From: a virus
Reading direction: 5' to 3' (one strand)
Length of the DNA: 30,290 nt
IMG/VR virus record: IMGVR_UViG_3300024273_001963
Span: 1-30,290 of that record
The notes below the pieces were generated by a model that worked only from the letters and a program-made list of their open reading frames with translations, was not told the origin of the DNA and ran no database searches. The position numbers and the translations under genes were made by a program. Numbering within the stretch: the first letter of the stretch is position 1; the number at the start of each line of letters is the position of its first letter. Of this stretch, positions 1 through 6,006 are shown piece after piece.

Positions 1-1
1 T

Positions 2-49
2 GCTAGTAACTACACTTCATATGATGATGAAATATTAAATCCTATATAA
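2..49 (+). CDS. C-terminal end of an upstream gene (partial)
   Basis: Frame 2 is open from the window edge to a TAA at 47-49 and reads ASNYTSYDDEILNPI. The stop lies 4 nt before the next start at 54, the usual tight packing of phage genes. Only 15 residues are visible, so the product cannot be named, and a chance open frame is possible. Confidence 0.4.
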   Translation, partial: ASNYTSYDDEILNPI

Positions 50-53
50 TATA

Positions 54-269
54 ATGAAAGAAAGAAAGAAAACTAAAAAAACACTTCAGTCAGAATTAGA
101 TGAAGCCACCCAAAGGTATACAAGAGCTATCTATTCTATTATGGAGTTCCGACATGCTCTGGGTGATACAGAAGCAAAATGGTCACATGATGAAGTTGTT
201 GCTAAAATAAAAGAATTGATGAAAGAATCCAATGGGGGTGAATTGGAATCGACTACTCCTAGCGAGTAG
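54..269 (+). CDS. Small hydrophilic helical protein, 71 aa, unknown function
   Basis: ATG start at 54, just after an AT-rich stretch containing TATAAT (45-50); there is no clear Shine-Dalgarno sequence. The product is 71 residues, Lys/Glu rich and probably helical, with a basic N-terminus (MKERKKTKK) and no membrane segment. I do not recognise the family. The odd part is the 3' end: the last 12 codons, including the TAG at 267-269, lie inside the 5' half of the tmRNA-like RNA at 234-300, so the same bases would code for protein and fold into an RNA. The stop codon sits in the 3' strand of that RNA's central stem. Composition up to about residue 58 looks like ordinary phage coding sequence; the tail (NGGELESTTPSE) may be an accident of reading into the RNA. 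Confidence 0.6.
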   Translation: MKERKKTKKTLQSELDEATQRYTRAIYSIMEFRHALGDTEAKWSHDEVVAKIKELMKESNGGELESTTPSE

Positions 270-300
270 CACGCTGGTTCGACTCCAGCCACCTCCACCA
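234..300 (+). ncRNA. Minimal tmRNA/tRNA-like RNA with encoded CCA and alanine identity pair
   Basis: A 67-nt element folds as follows. The 7-bp acceptor stem is 234-240 with 290-296. The T arm has stem 273-277/285-289 and loop TTCGACT at 278-284. A central 5-bp stem is 253-257/265-269 with a 7-nt loop. Discriminator A297 is followed by an encoded CCA at 298-300. The third acceptor pair is G236-T294, the G3-U70 wobble that, with A73, specifies alanylation in tRNA-Ala and tmRNA. There is no D stem. Instead 246-252 reads GAATCGA within TGGAATCGAC, close to the tmRNA 5' signature GGNTTCGAC, and the start GGGGGTGA resembles tmRNA 5' ends. The loop CCTAGCG lacks the T33 of true anticodon loops. The mRNA-like domain and pseudoknots of tmRNA are absent. 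It may be a minimised tmRNA tRNA-like domain, an unusual tRNA, or a captured host relic. Confidence 0.7.
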
Positions 301-308
301 TTTTACAA

Positions 309-1028
309 GTGAAGTTTGTAGTTAATACTCACATTTCTTATAGAAAACCTCTTCTCATGTTCTTTGAGTCGGTAAAAGACTCTGACTTAAAAAGAGAATT
401 GTGGAAGAACATCATTGTAGTTGATAATGATGTTGAAAAATCAGCACCAAGGTTAATACCACTGAAAGAGATTCTTGATACTGATATAGAAGCAGAAGTT
501 GTTCATGTTGGCAATGAATTCAACTCTTATGATATGGGTGCATATAACATCCTTAACATGTATAATGAACATGAATTAATAAGAGATGATCAATACTTGA
601 TGCTACATGATACTGTATCATTAAGACACAATTTTTATGAAGTCATAAGCGCTTTCTTTGATAATAAATTCAAAGATAAGATCATCCAATATAAGCCAGC
701 AAATTCCAATATAAGAATAATTGGTGATAAACACGTAAAAGAATATGGTTCACAGTATGACAGACCTTTCACCAAAGAAGAGGCAATCTGTATAGAACTC
801 AGTTACAATTCAAAGAGTTTTTCTGCCGACCATTTCTATTCATTTAATGAAAATGAAGATACAATGTGTTTGGGTGATGCACCAAGCGTAGGTAGAAAAT
901 CCATATACACAAAATCTTTAAGAAGAAGAGTTATGTTAATGGAGAAGTTTGCGCTGGAGAAGTATGTTCTATTTGGTTGGAGAAATGAATTCTCAGATAA
1001 CCAAATAGAAAGAAACATTATGGATTAA
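309..1028 (+). CDS. Probable glycosyltransferase-like protein, 239 aa
   Basis: GTG start at 309, 8 nt after the CCA end of the upstream RNA. The N-terminus (FVVNTHISYRKPLLMFF) followed by IIVVDND resembles the first strand and helix of a GT-A nucleotide-sugar fold. YLMLHDTVSL near residues 97-106 sits where a metal-binding DxD-type motif would be expected, but no canonical DxD is present. There are no membrane segments. The role would be sugar transfer to a cell-surface or virion acceptor, in keeping with the glycan genes that follow at 2767 and 3801. The call rests on fold-like patterns only. The stop overlaps the convergent gene's stop in a shared TTAA (1025-1028). Confidence 0.5.
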   Translation: MKFVVNTHISYRKPLLMFFESVKDSDLKRELWKNIIVVDNDVEKSAPRLIPLKEILDTDIEAEVVHVGNEFNSYDMGAYNILNMYNEHELIRDDQYLMLHDTVSLRHNFYEVISAFFDNKFKDKIIQYKPANSNIRIIGDKHVKEYGSQYDRPFTKEEAICIELSYNSKSFSADHFYSFNENEDTMCLGDAPSVGRKSIYTKSLRRRVMLMEKFALEKYVLFGWRNEFSDNQIERNIMD

Positions 1029-1651
1029 TCCGCAAAAGAACCAACTGGGCCGAATCGCCAGGTGAATTCAATTTCTGCTCCAGCTCCGATATCCTCGCCG
1101 ACATTTGCATAAATCAGCATACTCACTGGTCTCGGAAAGACAGTCTTGGGCAGAGTGACCTTTACTCTTCTTGCTATTTGATTTACTTCCCCATTATCCA
1201 CATCTTCGACAACGACCTGACCATCTGCTAGTGTTAAACCTGGATATGAATACTTAGCAAAACAACCATGAAGTCCAAGGGTGCCCGAATTCTTGCACTT
1301 ATATATCATCTCCCATTCAAGATCAATAGGTGCGATATATGACCATCCTGCCTCAAATAAAACAGAATCTTCATCTGTAAGTTTTTTACTTTCTGATACC
1401 CGGGCGTCTGTTGCTTTTCTGTTGGCAAAGGTATGATACGCCGCATCATCACCGGATAATTGTCTACCACCATCATAACTGAAATTATATTTCTGTTCTC
1501 TTAGATAGTATCTCCACTTCCAGTGTTCAGATTCATCACATGCACCATTAATAGGATCAATAAAGTTTTGCGCTCTTGATGGCTCTTCAATAAATGTTCG
1601 ATTTGAATAATCAATGAAAGGCCCTGGGCGACATATAGGTAAAATAGTCAT
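1025..1651 (-). CDS. Late-expressed protein of unknown function, 208 aa, probably beta-rich
   Basis: The ATG is at 1651, only 6 nt after a perfect TATAAATA late-promoter box on the minus strand (1658-1665), so this is likely a late and possibly virion-associated product. The protein is soluble, with no signal peptide or membrane helix. The N-terminal third is rich in aromatic and charged residues (HWKWRYYLREQKYNFSYDGG). The C-terminal half alternates hydrophobic and polar residues like a beta sandwich and ends EIEFTWRFGPVGSFAD. I do not recognise the family. It is the only minus-strand gene among plus-strand neighbours in the first 6 kb, converging on the 309-1028 gene and diverging from the 1746 gene. 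Confidence 0.75.
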   Translation of the reverse strand: MTILPICRPGPFIDYSNRTFIEEPSRAQNFIDPINGACDESEHWKWRYYLREQKYNFSYDGGRQLSGDDAAYHTFANRKATDARVSESKKLTDEDSVLFEAGWSYIAPIDLEWEMIYKCKNSGTLGLHGCFAKYSYPGLTLADGQVVVEDVDNGEVNQIARRVKVTLPKTVFPRPVSMLIYANVGEDIGAGAEIEFTWRFGPVGSFAD

Positions 1652-1657
1652 ATAATA

Positions 1658-1671
1658 TATTTATATAAATA
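1658..1671. promoter_or_regulatory. Palindromic double late promoter, copy 1
   Basis: TATTTATATAAATA is a perfect 14-bp palindrome containing the T4-type late box TATAAATA on both strands (minus 1658-1665, plus 1664-1671). The minus copy lies 6 nt before the ATG at 1651. The plus copy points into the 74-bp gap before the gene at 1746. Confidence 0.75.
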
Positions 1672-1725
1672 AAGCTAAGAGAATCTATGTGTTCTTGGAT
1701 TGACCCGCGAACTACATATAGAATA

Positions 1726-1739
1726 TATTTATATAAATA
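1726..1739. promoter_or_regulatory. Palindromic double late promoter, copy 2
   Basis: Identical 14-bp palindrome to the one at 1658-1671. The plus-strand box (1732-1739) lies 6 nt before the ATG at 1746. The 54 bp between the two copies contain imperfectly complementary arms (around 1684-1695 and 1709-1722), so a hairpin is possible. Confidence 0.75.
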
Positions 1740-1745
1740 ATACAT

Positions 1746-2183
1746 ATGAAAACACTTAAATCAAAATTTTATGGTTTGGAATGGAATAATATAAAAGTGA
1801 TAACATTAAAAGTTTCTGATTTATGGGCTTCTGTTCCAATCGCTAAAACACATAGAAATAAAGAATTCTATGAACCGATTAAAGAAGATATAAAAAAGAA
1901 TGGTCTTCATTTTCCTCTGATAGTTGTAGATGCAACTCGAAATGATTTGGTTAAAGAAAAGGAAAAACATAAGGATAAACTATGTGAACTCCCCTTTGAT
2001 AAAGATAATGATGATCTGAGTGTCAGACAGTATACTGTTTGGGGCGGTTCGAATAGATGGAATATCGCTAATGAATTGGGTTATGAATATATTGATTGTA
2101 TTGTAGTTGCCAATGCGGATTTTGAAAGTGCACGATCGATGCAAGCACTGCACCGCAAACCATACCAAGGCAAATATTATTAA
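1746..2183 (+). CDS. ParB/sulfiredoxin-fold domain protein, 145 aa
   Basis: ATG start 6 nt after a perfect TATAAATA box. The sequence shows the ParB N-terminal (ParBc) pattern. VSDLWASVPIAKTHRNKEF is followed by a helix and KNGLHFPLIVVDA, matching the 'I..sI...G...Plvv' part of the fold. Near residues 98-118, VWGGSNRWNIANELGY matches the 'G.nRw.AA..lG' nucleotide-binding motif of ParB-like nucleases and CTPases. Only the single domain is present; there is no helix-turn-helix or DNA-binding C-terminus, so it is not a classical partition protein. Phage-encoded stand-alone ParBc proteins are common and mostly uncharacterised. The stop at 2181-2183 is 1 nt before the methyltransferase ATG at 2185, so the two are likely co-translated. 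Confidence 0.65.
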   Translation: MKTLKSKFYGLEWNNIKVITLKVSDLWASVPIAKTHRNKEFYEPIKEDIKKNGLHFPLIVVDATRNDLVKEKEKHKDKLCELPFDKDNDDLSVRQYTVWGGSNRWNIANELGYEYIDCIVVANADFESARSMQALHRKPYQGKYY

Positions 2184-2184
2184 T

Positions 2185-2760
2185 ATGAATAAACGACCTA
2201 AAGAAACCCCGCATGAAATAAGCGGCTTACCAACTCATTTGGGAGGCCACGGAAATCGTAACCACATTGATAGCGGAGCATTAAATGCAATTTGCCAGAA
2301 ATTTTCTATAAACTCCATGCTAGATGTTGGATGTGGATTAGGAGAAATGAAAACGCTGTGTGATGAAAGAAGCATCGCATACTTAGGAATTGACGGAGAT
2401 TACACTGTAAAAAGAAATCACGACTCAGTCACAATCCACGACTATACTCAAGGCAAGTCGTTGATCGAAGGCGAATATGATTTAGGCTGGTCTACTGAAT
2501 TTCTTGAGCATGTCGAAGAAACATATAAAGACAATTATATGAATGATTTTTCTAAATGCAAATATGCTTTAGTTACTCATGCTCCTCCAGGCAAAAGAGG
2601 TTATCACCATGTCAACTTGAAAACAGCTGAATATTGGATCAGCGTTTTTGAATCTTACGGATTTAAGCTAGATAGCGATGTTACACAATTGATATGTAAA
2701 GAGAGTACGTTAGATAGGAATTTTATTAGAGAGCATGGACTGTTTTTTGTAAAGGCTTAA
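2185..2760 (+). CDS. SAM-dependent methyltransferase, class I, 191 aa
   Basis: I chose the ATG at 2185, directly after the upstream stop; a further upstream TTG in frame (2107) would lie inside the ParB-like gene. Motif I is MLDVGCGLGEMK (residues 45-56), and the acidic end of strand 2 is YLGIDGDY (66-73). A later strand reads ALVTHAPPG, and HHVNLKTAEYWISVFESYGF resembles the C-terminal part of sugar and small-molecule methyltransferases of the Methyltransf_23/FkbM-like group. It would transfer a methyl group from S-adenosylmethionine. Sitting between glycosyltransferase genes, a role in O-methylating a glycan is the simplest inference, though nucleic acid or protein substrates cannot be excluded. 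Confidence 0.8.
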   Translation: MNKRPKETPHEISGLPTHLGGHGNRNHIDSGALNAICQKFSINSMLDVGCGLGEMKTLCDERSIAYLGIDGDYTVKRNHDSVTIHDYTQGKSLIEGEYDLGWSTEFLEHVEETYKDNYMNDFSKCKYALVTHAPPGKRGYHHVNLKTAEYWISVFESYGFKLDSDVTQLICKESTLDRNFIREHGLFFVKA

Positions 2761-2766
2761 AGAAAT

Positions 2767-3582
2767 ATGAAAATAACATGCTATGCAAACTCGACCCAGA
2801 CTCATCAAACTGATACTGCGAAGCAATTCATCAGTGGACTGAAGCGACACGGTGTTACAGCTGAATTAAAAAGCAGAATCTCTCCAGATTTTGAATCAGA
2901 TCTTACATTGGTATGGGGAATGAGAGATGCAAAGCGTCTTCGCCGCGGCAATAAAGACTTTCTCCTAATGGAAAGATCATATTTCGAAGATCGGTTTAAA
3001 TGGTTCTCTCTTGGCTATAACGATCTGAATAATCGTGGAGAATTCTATAATAAGAATATGCCGTCTGACAGATGGAATAAACACTTTAACGATGGAAGAA
3101 TGAAAGAATGGAATCCTATTGGTGATCACATTCTACTCACATTGCAAATCAGAGGTGACAATTCATTAAATCACGTTAATGTTAACTATCAGCGAATTAT
3201 TAACGAGATCAAAAAGAATACAGATTTGCCGATACACGTTCGAGATCATCCTCACAGAAAGAATACATGGGGGGAATTAGCTGGAGTTCATTACACTGAC
3301 ACGAATATTCCTATTGCAGAAGCTATAAGAAAGGCAAAGGTTGTTGTTACGATTAATAGTAATAGCGGTGTTGATGCTATATTAGAAGGAACTCCAGTAA
3401 TTAATCTAGATCATGGTTCTATGGTTTGGGACATCGCGATGCAAAACGACTTCTCCAACATCGATAATCCTCCAACCCCGTGCCGAGAACAGTGGGCATA
3501 TGATACATCATACTGTCAGTGGCTACCATCCGAGATCGAAAATGGTGATGCCTGGGATCATCTAAAACAAAGATATTGTTGA
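2767..3582 (+). CDS. GT-B type capsule-polysaccharide glycosyltransferase-like protein, 271 aa
   Basis: ATG start 6 nt after the methyltransferase stop. The C-terminal half has the nucleotide-sugar-binding pattern of GT-B capsule enzymes (Kdo or polysaccharide transferases and CDP-glycerol transferase-like proteins). HILLTLQIRGDNSL opens the second Rossmann domain, then comes PIHVRDHPHRKN (155-166), and then VVTINSNSGVDAILEGTPVI (193-212), where the Ser/Asn loop and Glu-Gly-x-Pro normally hold the donor nucleotide. The N-terminal domain is short (about 115 residues), so the whole protein is small for the fold. It probably acts with the neighbouring methyltransferase and the 3801 gene on one glycan. 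The last bases of the gene carry the -35 box of the next promoter. Confidence 0.7.
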   Translation: MKITCYANSTQTHQTDTAKQFISGLKRHGVTAELKSRISPDFESDLTLVWGMRDAKRLRRGNKDFLLMERSYFEDRFKWFSLGYNDLNNRGEFYNKNMPSDRWNKHFNDGRMKEWNPIGDHILLTLQIRGDNSLNHVNVNYQRIINEIKKNTDLPIHVRDHPHRKNTWGELAGVHYTDTNIPIAEAIRKAKVVVTINSNSGVDAILEGTPVINLDHGSMVWDIAMQNDFSNIDNPPTPCREQWAYDTSYCQWLPSEIENGDAWDHLKQRYC

Positions 3583-3607
3583 CATCCTTTCGAAAATATG
3601 AGATAAT
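3579..3607 (+). promoter_or_regulatory. Sigma70-type promoter
   Basis: A perfect -35 box TTGACA (3579-3584), a 17-nt spacer and a -10 box GATAAT (3602-3607, five of six matches). The expected start of transcription falls at about 3613-3615, on the ATG of the small gene at 3614. This is a host-type signal, unlike the TATAAATA boxes elsewhere in the window, and would suit early expression. Confidence 0.6.
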
Positions 3608-3613
3608 ACTATA

Positions 3614-3772
3614 ATGAAAAAAATACTAGCATATATATTTGTGCTTCTAGCATTACCATTTATTCTGACAATATCATTATGTATATCGATATGTCATACT
3701 ATAATGTTGGTTATGAGAGAATCACCAGAACAATTATATAATTTAATCATGTATAAAGAAGAGGTAGAATAG
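3614..3772 (+). CDS. Small membrane protein, 52 aa
   Basis: ATG AAA AAA start at 3614 and TAG at 3770-3772. The protein begins MKKILAYIF and has one long hydrophobic stretch (about residues 4-34, rich in Leu/Ile, with two Cys and one His near its end), then a short charged tail ending YKEEVE. This is either a single transmembrane anchor or a signal peptide. No family is recognisable. It is the only gene in the 218 bp between the glycosyltransferases and lies directly downstream of a sigma70-like promoter; small membrane proteins made early by phages often act on the host envelope, which here is only inference. No Shine-Dalgarno is visible. Confidence 0.6.
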   Translation: MKKILAYIFVLLALPFILTISLCISICHTIMLVMRESPEQLYNLIMYKEEVE

Positions 3773-3785
3773 AGTTTAAGCGGAA

Positions 3786-3793
3786 TATAAATA
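3786..3793 (+). promoter_or_regulatory. T4-type late promoter
   Basis: Perfect TATAAATA 7 nt upstream of the ATG at 3801, with AAGGCGA between (a weak ribosome-binding sequence). Confidence 0.75.
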
Positions 3794-3800
3794 AAGGCGA

Positions 3801-5300
3801 ATGAGGATAAATTTAATAACAGTTTTTGCTCCCAGACTAGACTTCTACCATATAGAAGATTGGATAAAATATAATCTTAATTTAGGGGTAGATCATATCT
3901 ATTTTTATAATAATGGTTTCAGTCTGGCTTCTGACCCCGAAGCATATTTAAATAAAGAAAGTTCTTTTGCAAAACAAATATTTGGTGATAAAGGATGTTC
4001 TGGTGAAACATCTAAGAGATGGGACTTGAAACCTCATGTAGATCATTTCCTTGAATGGACTGAAGAAGAAATTAATTCTATCTTGGAAGAAATAAATGAT
4101 AAGTATCCAAATGTTACATTTATCCCCTTTGAATATAATGTAGATCACTCATTCAAATATCCTTTGGTACAATTTAAGGCAATGAGACATCATATTGATC
4201 AGAAGATAGATAGTGACTGGATCGCGATGCTTGACATTGATGAATATATAAATTTAGGTAAACATTGCAATTTAAAAGATTTTATAAATTATGTAAGTGA
4301 GAAAGGCGATTATGATAATATCTCATTACCGCAAATAGTTCAGAGGCGAATATATAGAGAATCATTTACAATTCATCCAAATGATAATCACAGAATACTT
4401 GCGGAGGTAGGCTATTTAAAAACATTCTGCAAAACATCAATCTTATTGCCACTATGTGAAGAGGCCGTCAAATCTGATTGGTTTGGTGGTGATTTGGCAT
4501 GGTCGCATCATAATGGTTGTATATGGACTCCAACTCATGAAGTCACCACATATCTTTGTGATAAAGGGGATAAAGCATACTATAATCATTATAAGTCAGA
4601 AAGATTAGATGACGAGCATAAAATTCTTTGTTGTATATTACATACAGAGAACCAGCAAGAGAGATATGAAGCCATTGAACAAACCTGGGGTAAAAGGATA
4701 GATCATATGTACTATTCTGATCATAATGACCCCGATAAAAACATAGTCAAAGCATCCGAACATAATGATTATAGATCGTGTGTCGATAAGAATGCTAGAG
4801 TATTTAATATATTACTTGAAGATGATAGATATAATAATTATGATTACTATTTCTTTGTAGATAATGATACATATGTTAATGAGGTTAGACTAAATTCATT
4901 TGTTAAAAAAAATTATTTTGATAAAGATATTATAAACGGCGAGATTGTGAATTCGAATGCTCACCTTGGTGCACCTGTAATAGCACATGGAGGTGCAGGA
5001 TATTTAATGCATAAAAGCATTGTGGAAAAGATGAAGAAGTGTCCAATATATCAAGATGTAAAGCGGCCAGATGTGAATGTTTCTTTATATGCAATAGAGC
5101 TGGGGATAGAAATAAAGCATAATAGAGGTTTTAATTCTTGTAATGGCACATACGTAGCCGCGGAGAGAAACAAAATCACCTTCCTAGAACAATTAGAGCT
5201 TTGGTTTCCCAATGCTCACGATCATTTCACATTCCATAAAATTAATAATGTTCATAAAGCGAAATGCATAGAAAATAGAATTTGGGCGGAGTATAAATAA
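3801..5300 (+). CDS. Two-domain glycosyltransferase: GT92-like plus GT31/Fringe-like, 499 aa
   Basis: Residues 1 to about 265 match the GT92 (DUF23) pattern: an N-terminal strand followed by IEDWIKYNLNLGVDHIYFYN, and the catalytic metal motif AMLDIDEYI with D145-x-D147. Residues from about 274 start a second GT-A domain. KILCCILHTENQ is followed by TWGKR (295-299), then FFVDNDTYV with D354-x-D356, GGAGYLMHKS (397-406) and KRPDVNVSLYAIELGI. This is the order seen in Fringe and C1GALT1-like beta-1,3-glycosyltransferases (GT31). The protein could therefore add two successive sugars. No signal peptide or transmembrane anchor is visible, unlike the eukaryotic Golgi relatives, so it would act in the cytoplasm. 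The start follows a late promoter by 7 nt. The family calls are strong; donor and acceptor sugars are unknown. Confidence 0.8.
   Translation: MRINLITVFAPRLDFYHIEDWIKYNLNLGVDHIYFYNNGFSLASDPEAYLNKESSFAKQIFGDKGCSGETSKRWDLKPHVDHFLEWTEEEINSILEEINDKYPNVTFIPFEYNVDHSFKYPLVQFKAMRHHIDQKIDSDWIAMLDIDEYINLGKHCNLKDFINYVSEKGDYDNISLPQIVQRRIYRESFTIHPNDNHRILAEVGYLKTFCKTSILLPLCEEAVKSDWFGGDLAWSHHNGCIWTPTHEVTTYLCDKGDKAYYNHYKSERLDDEHKILCCILHTENQQERYEAIEQTWGKRIDHMYYSDHNDPDKNIVKASEHNDYRSCVDKNARVFNILLEDDRYNNYDYYFFVDNDTYVNEVRLNSFVKKNYFDKDIINGEIVNSNAHLGAPVIAHGGAGYLMHKSIVEKMKKCPIYQDVKRPDVNVSLYAIELGIEIKHNRGFNSCNGTYVAAERNKITFLEQLELWFPNAHDHFTFHKINNVHKAKCIENRIWAEYK
5292..5299 (+). promoter_or_regulatory. T4-type late promoter
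   Basis: Perfect TATAAATA overlapping the stop codon (5298-5300) of the glycosyltransferase gene and ending 8 nt before the ATG at 5308. Confidence 0.75.
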
Positions 5301-5307
5301 AAAAACT

Positions 5308-5469
5308 ATGAGTAAAAGAGCAAAACCCGGTGTAGATCTAAGAGCGCCAAATCCAACTAAAACAAAACGTATGGGACGTTCTCGCGGCCCTCTCGTATTC
5401 AATGAGCACGTCGGTCATAAGGTTACCCCAAAGATTGATGAAGCTATTAATAACAATAGAAATAACTAA
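5308..5469 (+). CDS. Small basic protein, 53 aa
   Basis: ATG at 5308, 8 nt after a late promoter; TAA at 5467-5469 overlaps the next ATG (TAATG). The product is short and basic (MSKRAKPGVDLRAPNPTK, then KRMGRSRGPLVFNEHVGHK) with an Asn-rich end. There is no membrane segment or recognised domain. The coupled stop/start and late promoter place it with the two following small genes, probably virion or assembly accessory proteins. Confidence 0.65.
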   Translation: MSKRAKPGVDLRAPNPTKTKRMGRSRGPLVFNEHVGHKVTPKIDEAINNNRNN

Positions 5470-5720
5470 TGAACGAAGAAATATTCGATTTTGGTTTCAC
5501 AGCAGTTGATGAAACAGAACTTCATTCCTATCAACAGGCAACACAAGCAACACAGAGTGCGACGGCAACACAAGAAAAAGTTGACAATCTTTACAATGCT
5601 ATTCAGCCCCTCTTGAATAATCTTAAAGCCAACCCAGAAAAGGAATATATCCTATGGCCCTCTCGTCTTCAAAAGATCGAGCAGTTTGAATCTTACCTAC
5701 AAGGTATATACAACAAATAA
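5469..5720 (+). CDS. Conserved small phage protein, 83 aa
   Basis: The ATG overlaps the previous stop. The protein starts MNEEIFDFGFTAVDETEL and continues with a Gln/Ala/Thr-rich helical part (QQATQATQSATATQ), then a probable helix ending FESYLQGIYNK. From memory, the FDFGFTAVDE opening occurs in small proteins of T4-like phages of marine bacteria; this needs a database check. The function is unknown. Its setting among small late genes suggests a virion or prohead accessory role, but nothing in the sequence proves that. Confidence 0.75.
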   Translation: MNEEIFDFGFTAVDETELHSYQQATQATQSATATQEKVDNLYNAIQPLLNNLKANPEKEYILWPSRLQKIEQFESYLQGIYNK

Positions 5721-5734
5721 ACAATAAAAAGATA

Positions 5735-5953
5735 ATGATCGAAGCATTCGTACTAATCATTGCAGGATTCATAGCAGGTCTGCTAGTTTCTCGCAATAAC
5801 GCAACAAAGGTTAACCGTGCAGTTGAAGATGCGGTTGAGCTTTATGAAGCAGCTCAAAAAGAGATCGCTGATCTCAAGGCTAAGGCTAAGCCTAAAAAGA
5901 AGCCTGCAGTTAAAAAGAAGCCCGCGGTAAAGAAACGCCCACAGGTAGATTAA
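5735..5953 (+). CDS. Small membrane-anchored protein with Lys/Pro repeat tail, 72 aa
   Basis: ATG at 5735, 14 nt after the upstream stop. Residues 1-19 (IEAFVLIIAGFIAGLLV) form one hydrophobic segment. Residues about 24-50 look like an amphipathic helix or coiled coil (VEDAVELYEAAQKEIADLKA). The tail is a tandem repeat of KKKPAV units ending KKRPQVD. The layout, N-terminal anchor then helix then a basic Pro/Lys tail, suggests an inner-membrane protein with a cytoplasmic polycation end that could contact nucleic acid or phospholipid. No family was recognised. It is the last plus-strand gene before the terminator at 5966. Confidence 0.7.
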   Translation: MIEAFVLIIAGFIAGLLVSRNNATKVNRAVEDAVELYEAAQKEIADLKAKAKPKKKPAVKKKPAVKKRPQVD

Positions 5954-5965
5954 TCTTACCTACTC

Positions 5966-5994
5966 AAGCCCCATCATAGTGATGGGGCTTTTTT
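5966..5994 (+). terminator. Rho-independent terminator
   Basis: An 11-bp perfect stem (AAGCCCCATCA / TGATGGGGCTT) with a TAG loop is followed directly by a run of T. It ends the plus-strand run and faces the end of the minus-strand fibre gene (6007). On the minus strand the hairpin is not followed by a T run, so it should act mainly on plus-strand transcripts. Confidence 0.92.
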
Positions 5995-6006
5995 GTTGGG
6001 TTCATG

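Noticed and set aside
234-300. Ordinary tRNA gene with anticodon TAG
   Set aside because: The acceptor and T arms fit, but there is no D stem, the 7-nt loop lacks T33, and the element is 67 nt with CCA. The tmRNA-like reading explains the 5' half better.
234-300. Prophage attachment site at a tRNA or tmRNA 3' end
   Set aside because: No integrase or excisionase is present in the window and the setting is that of a lytic T4-like phage. Both the 5' and 3' parts of the RNA are present, not only the 3' end. A captured host fragment is still possible.
1746-2183. Plasmid-type ParB partition protein
   Set aside because: Only the N-terminal ParBc-like domain is present, with no DNA-binding domain, no ParA gene and no parS-like repeats nearby.
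5966-5994. Bidirectional terminator
   Set aside because: The hairpin is followed by T residues only on the plus strand; the minus-strand side lacks a T run.
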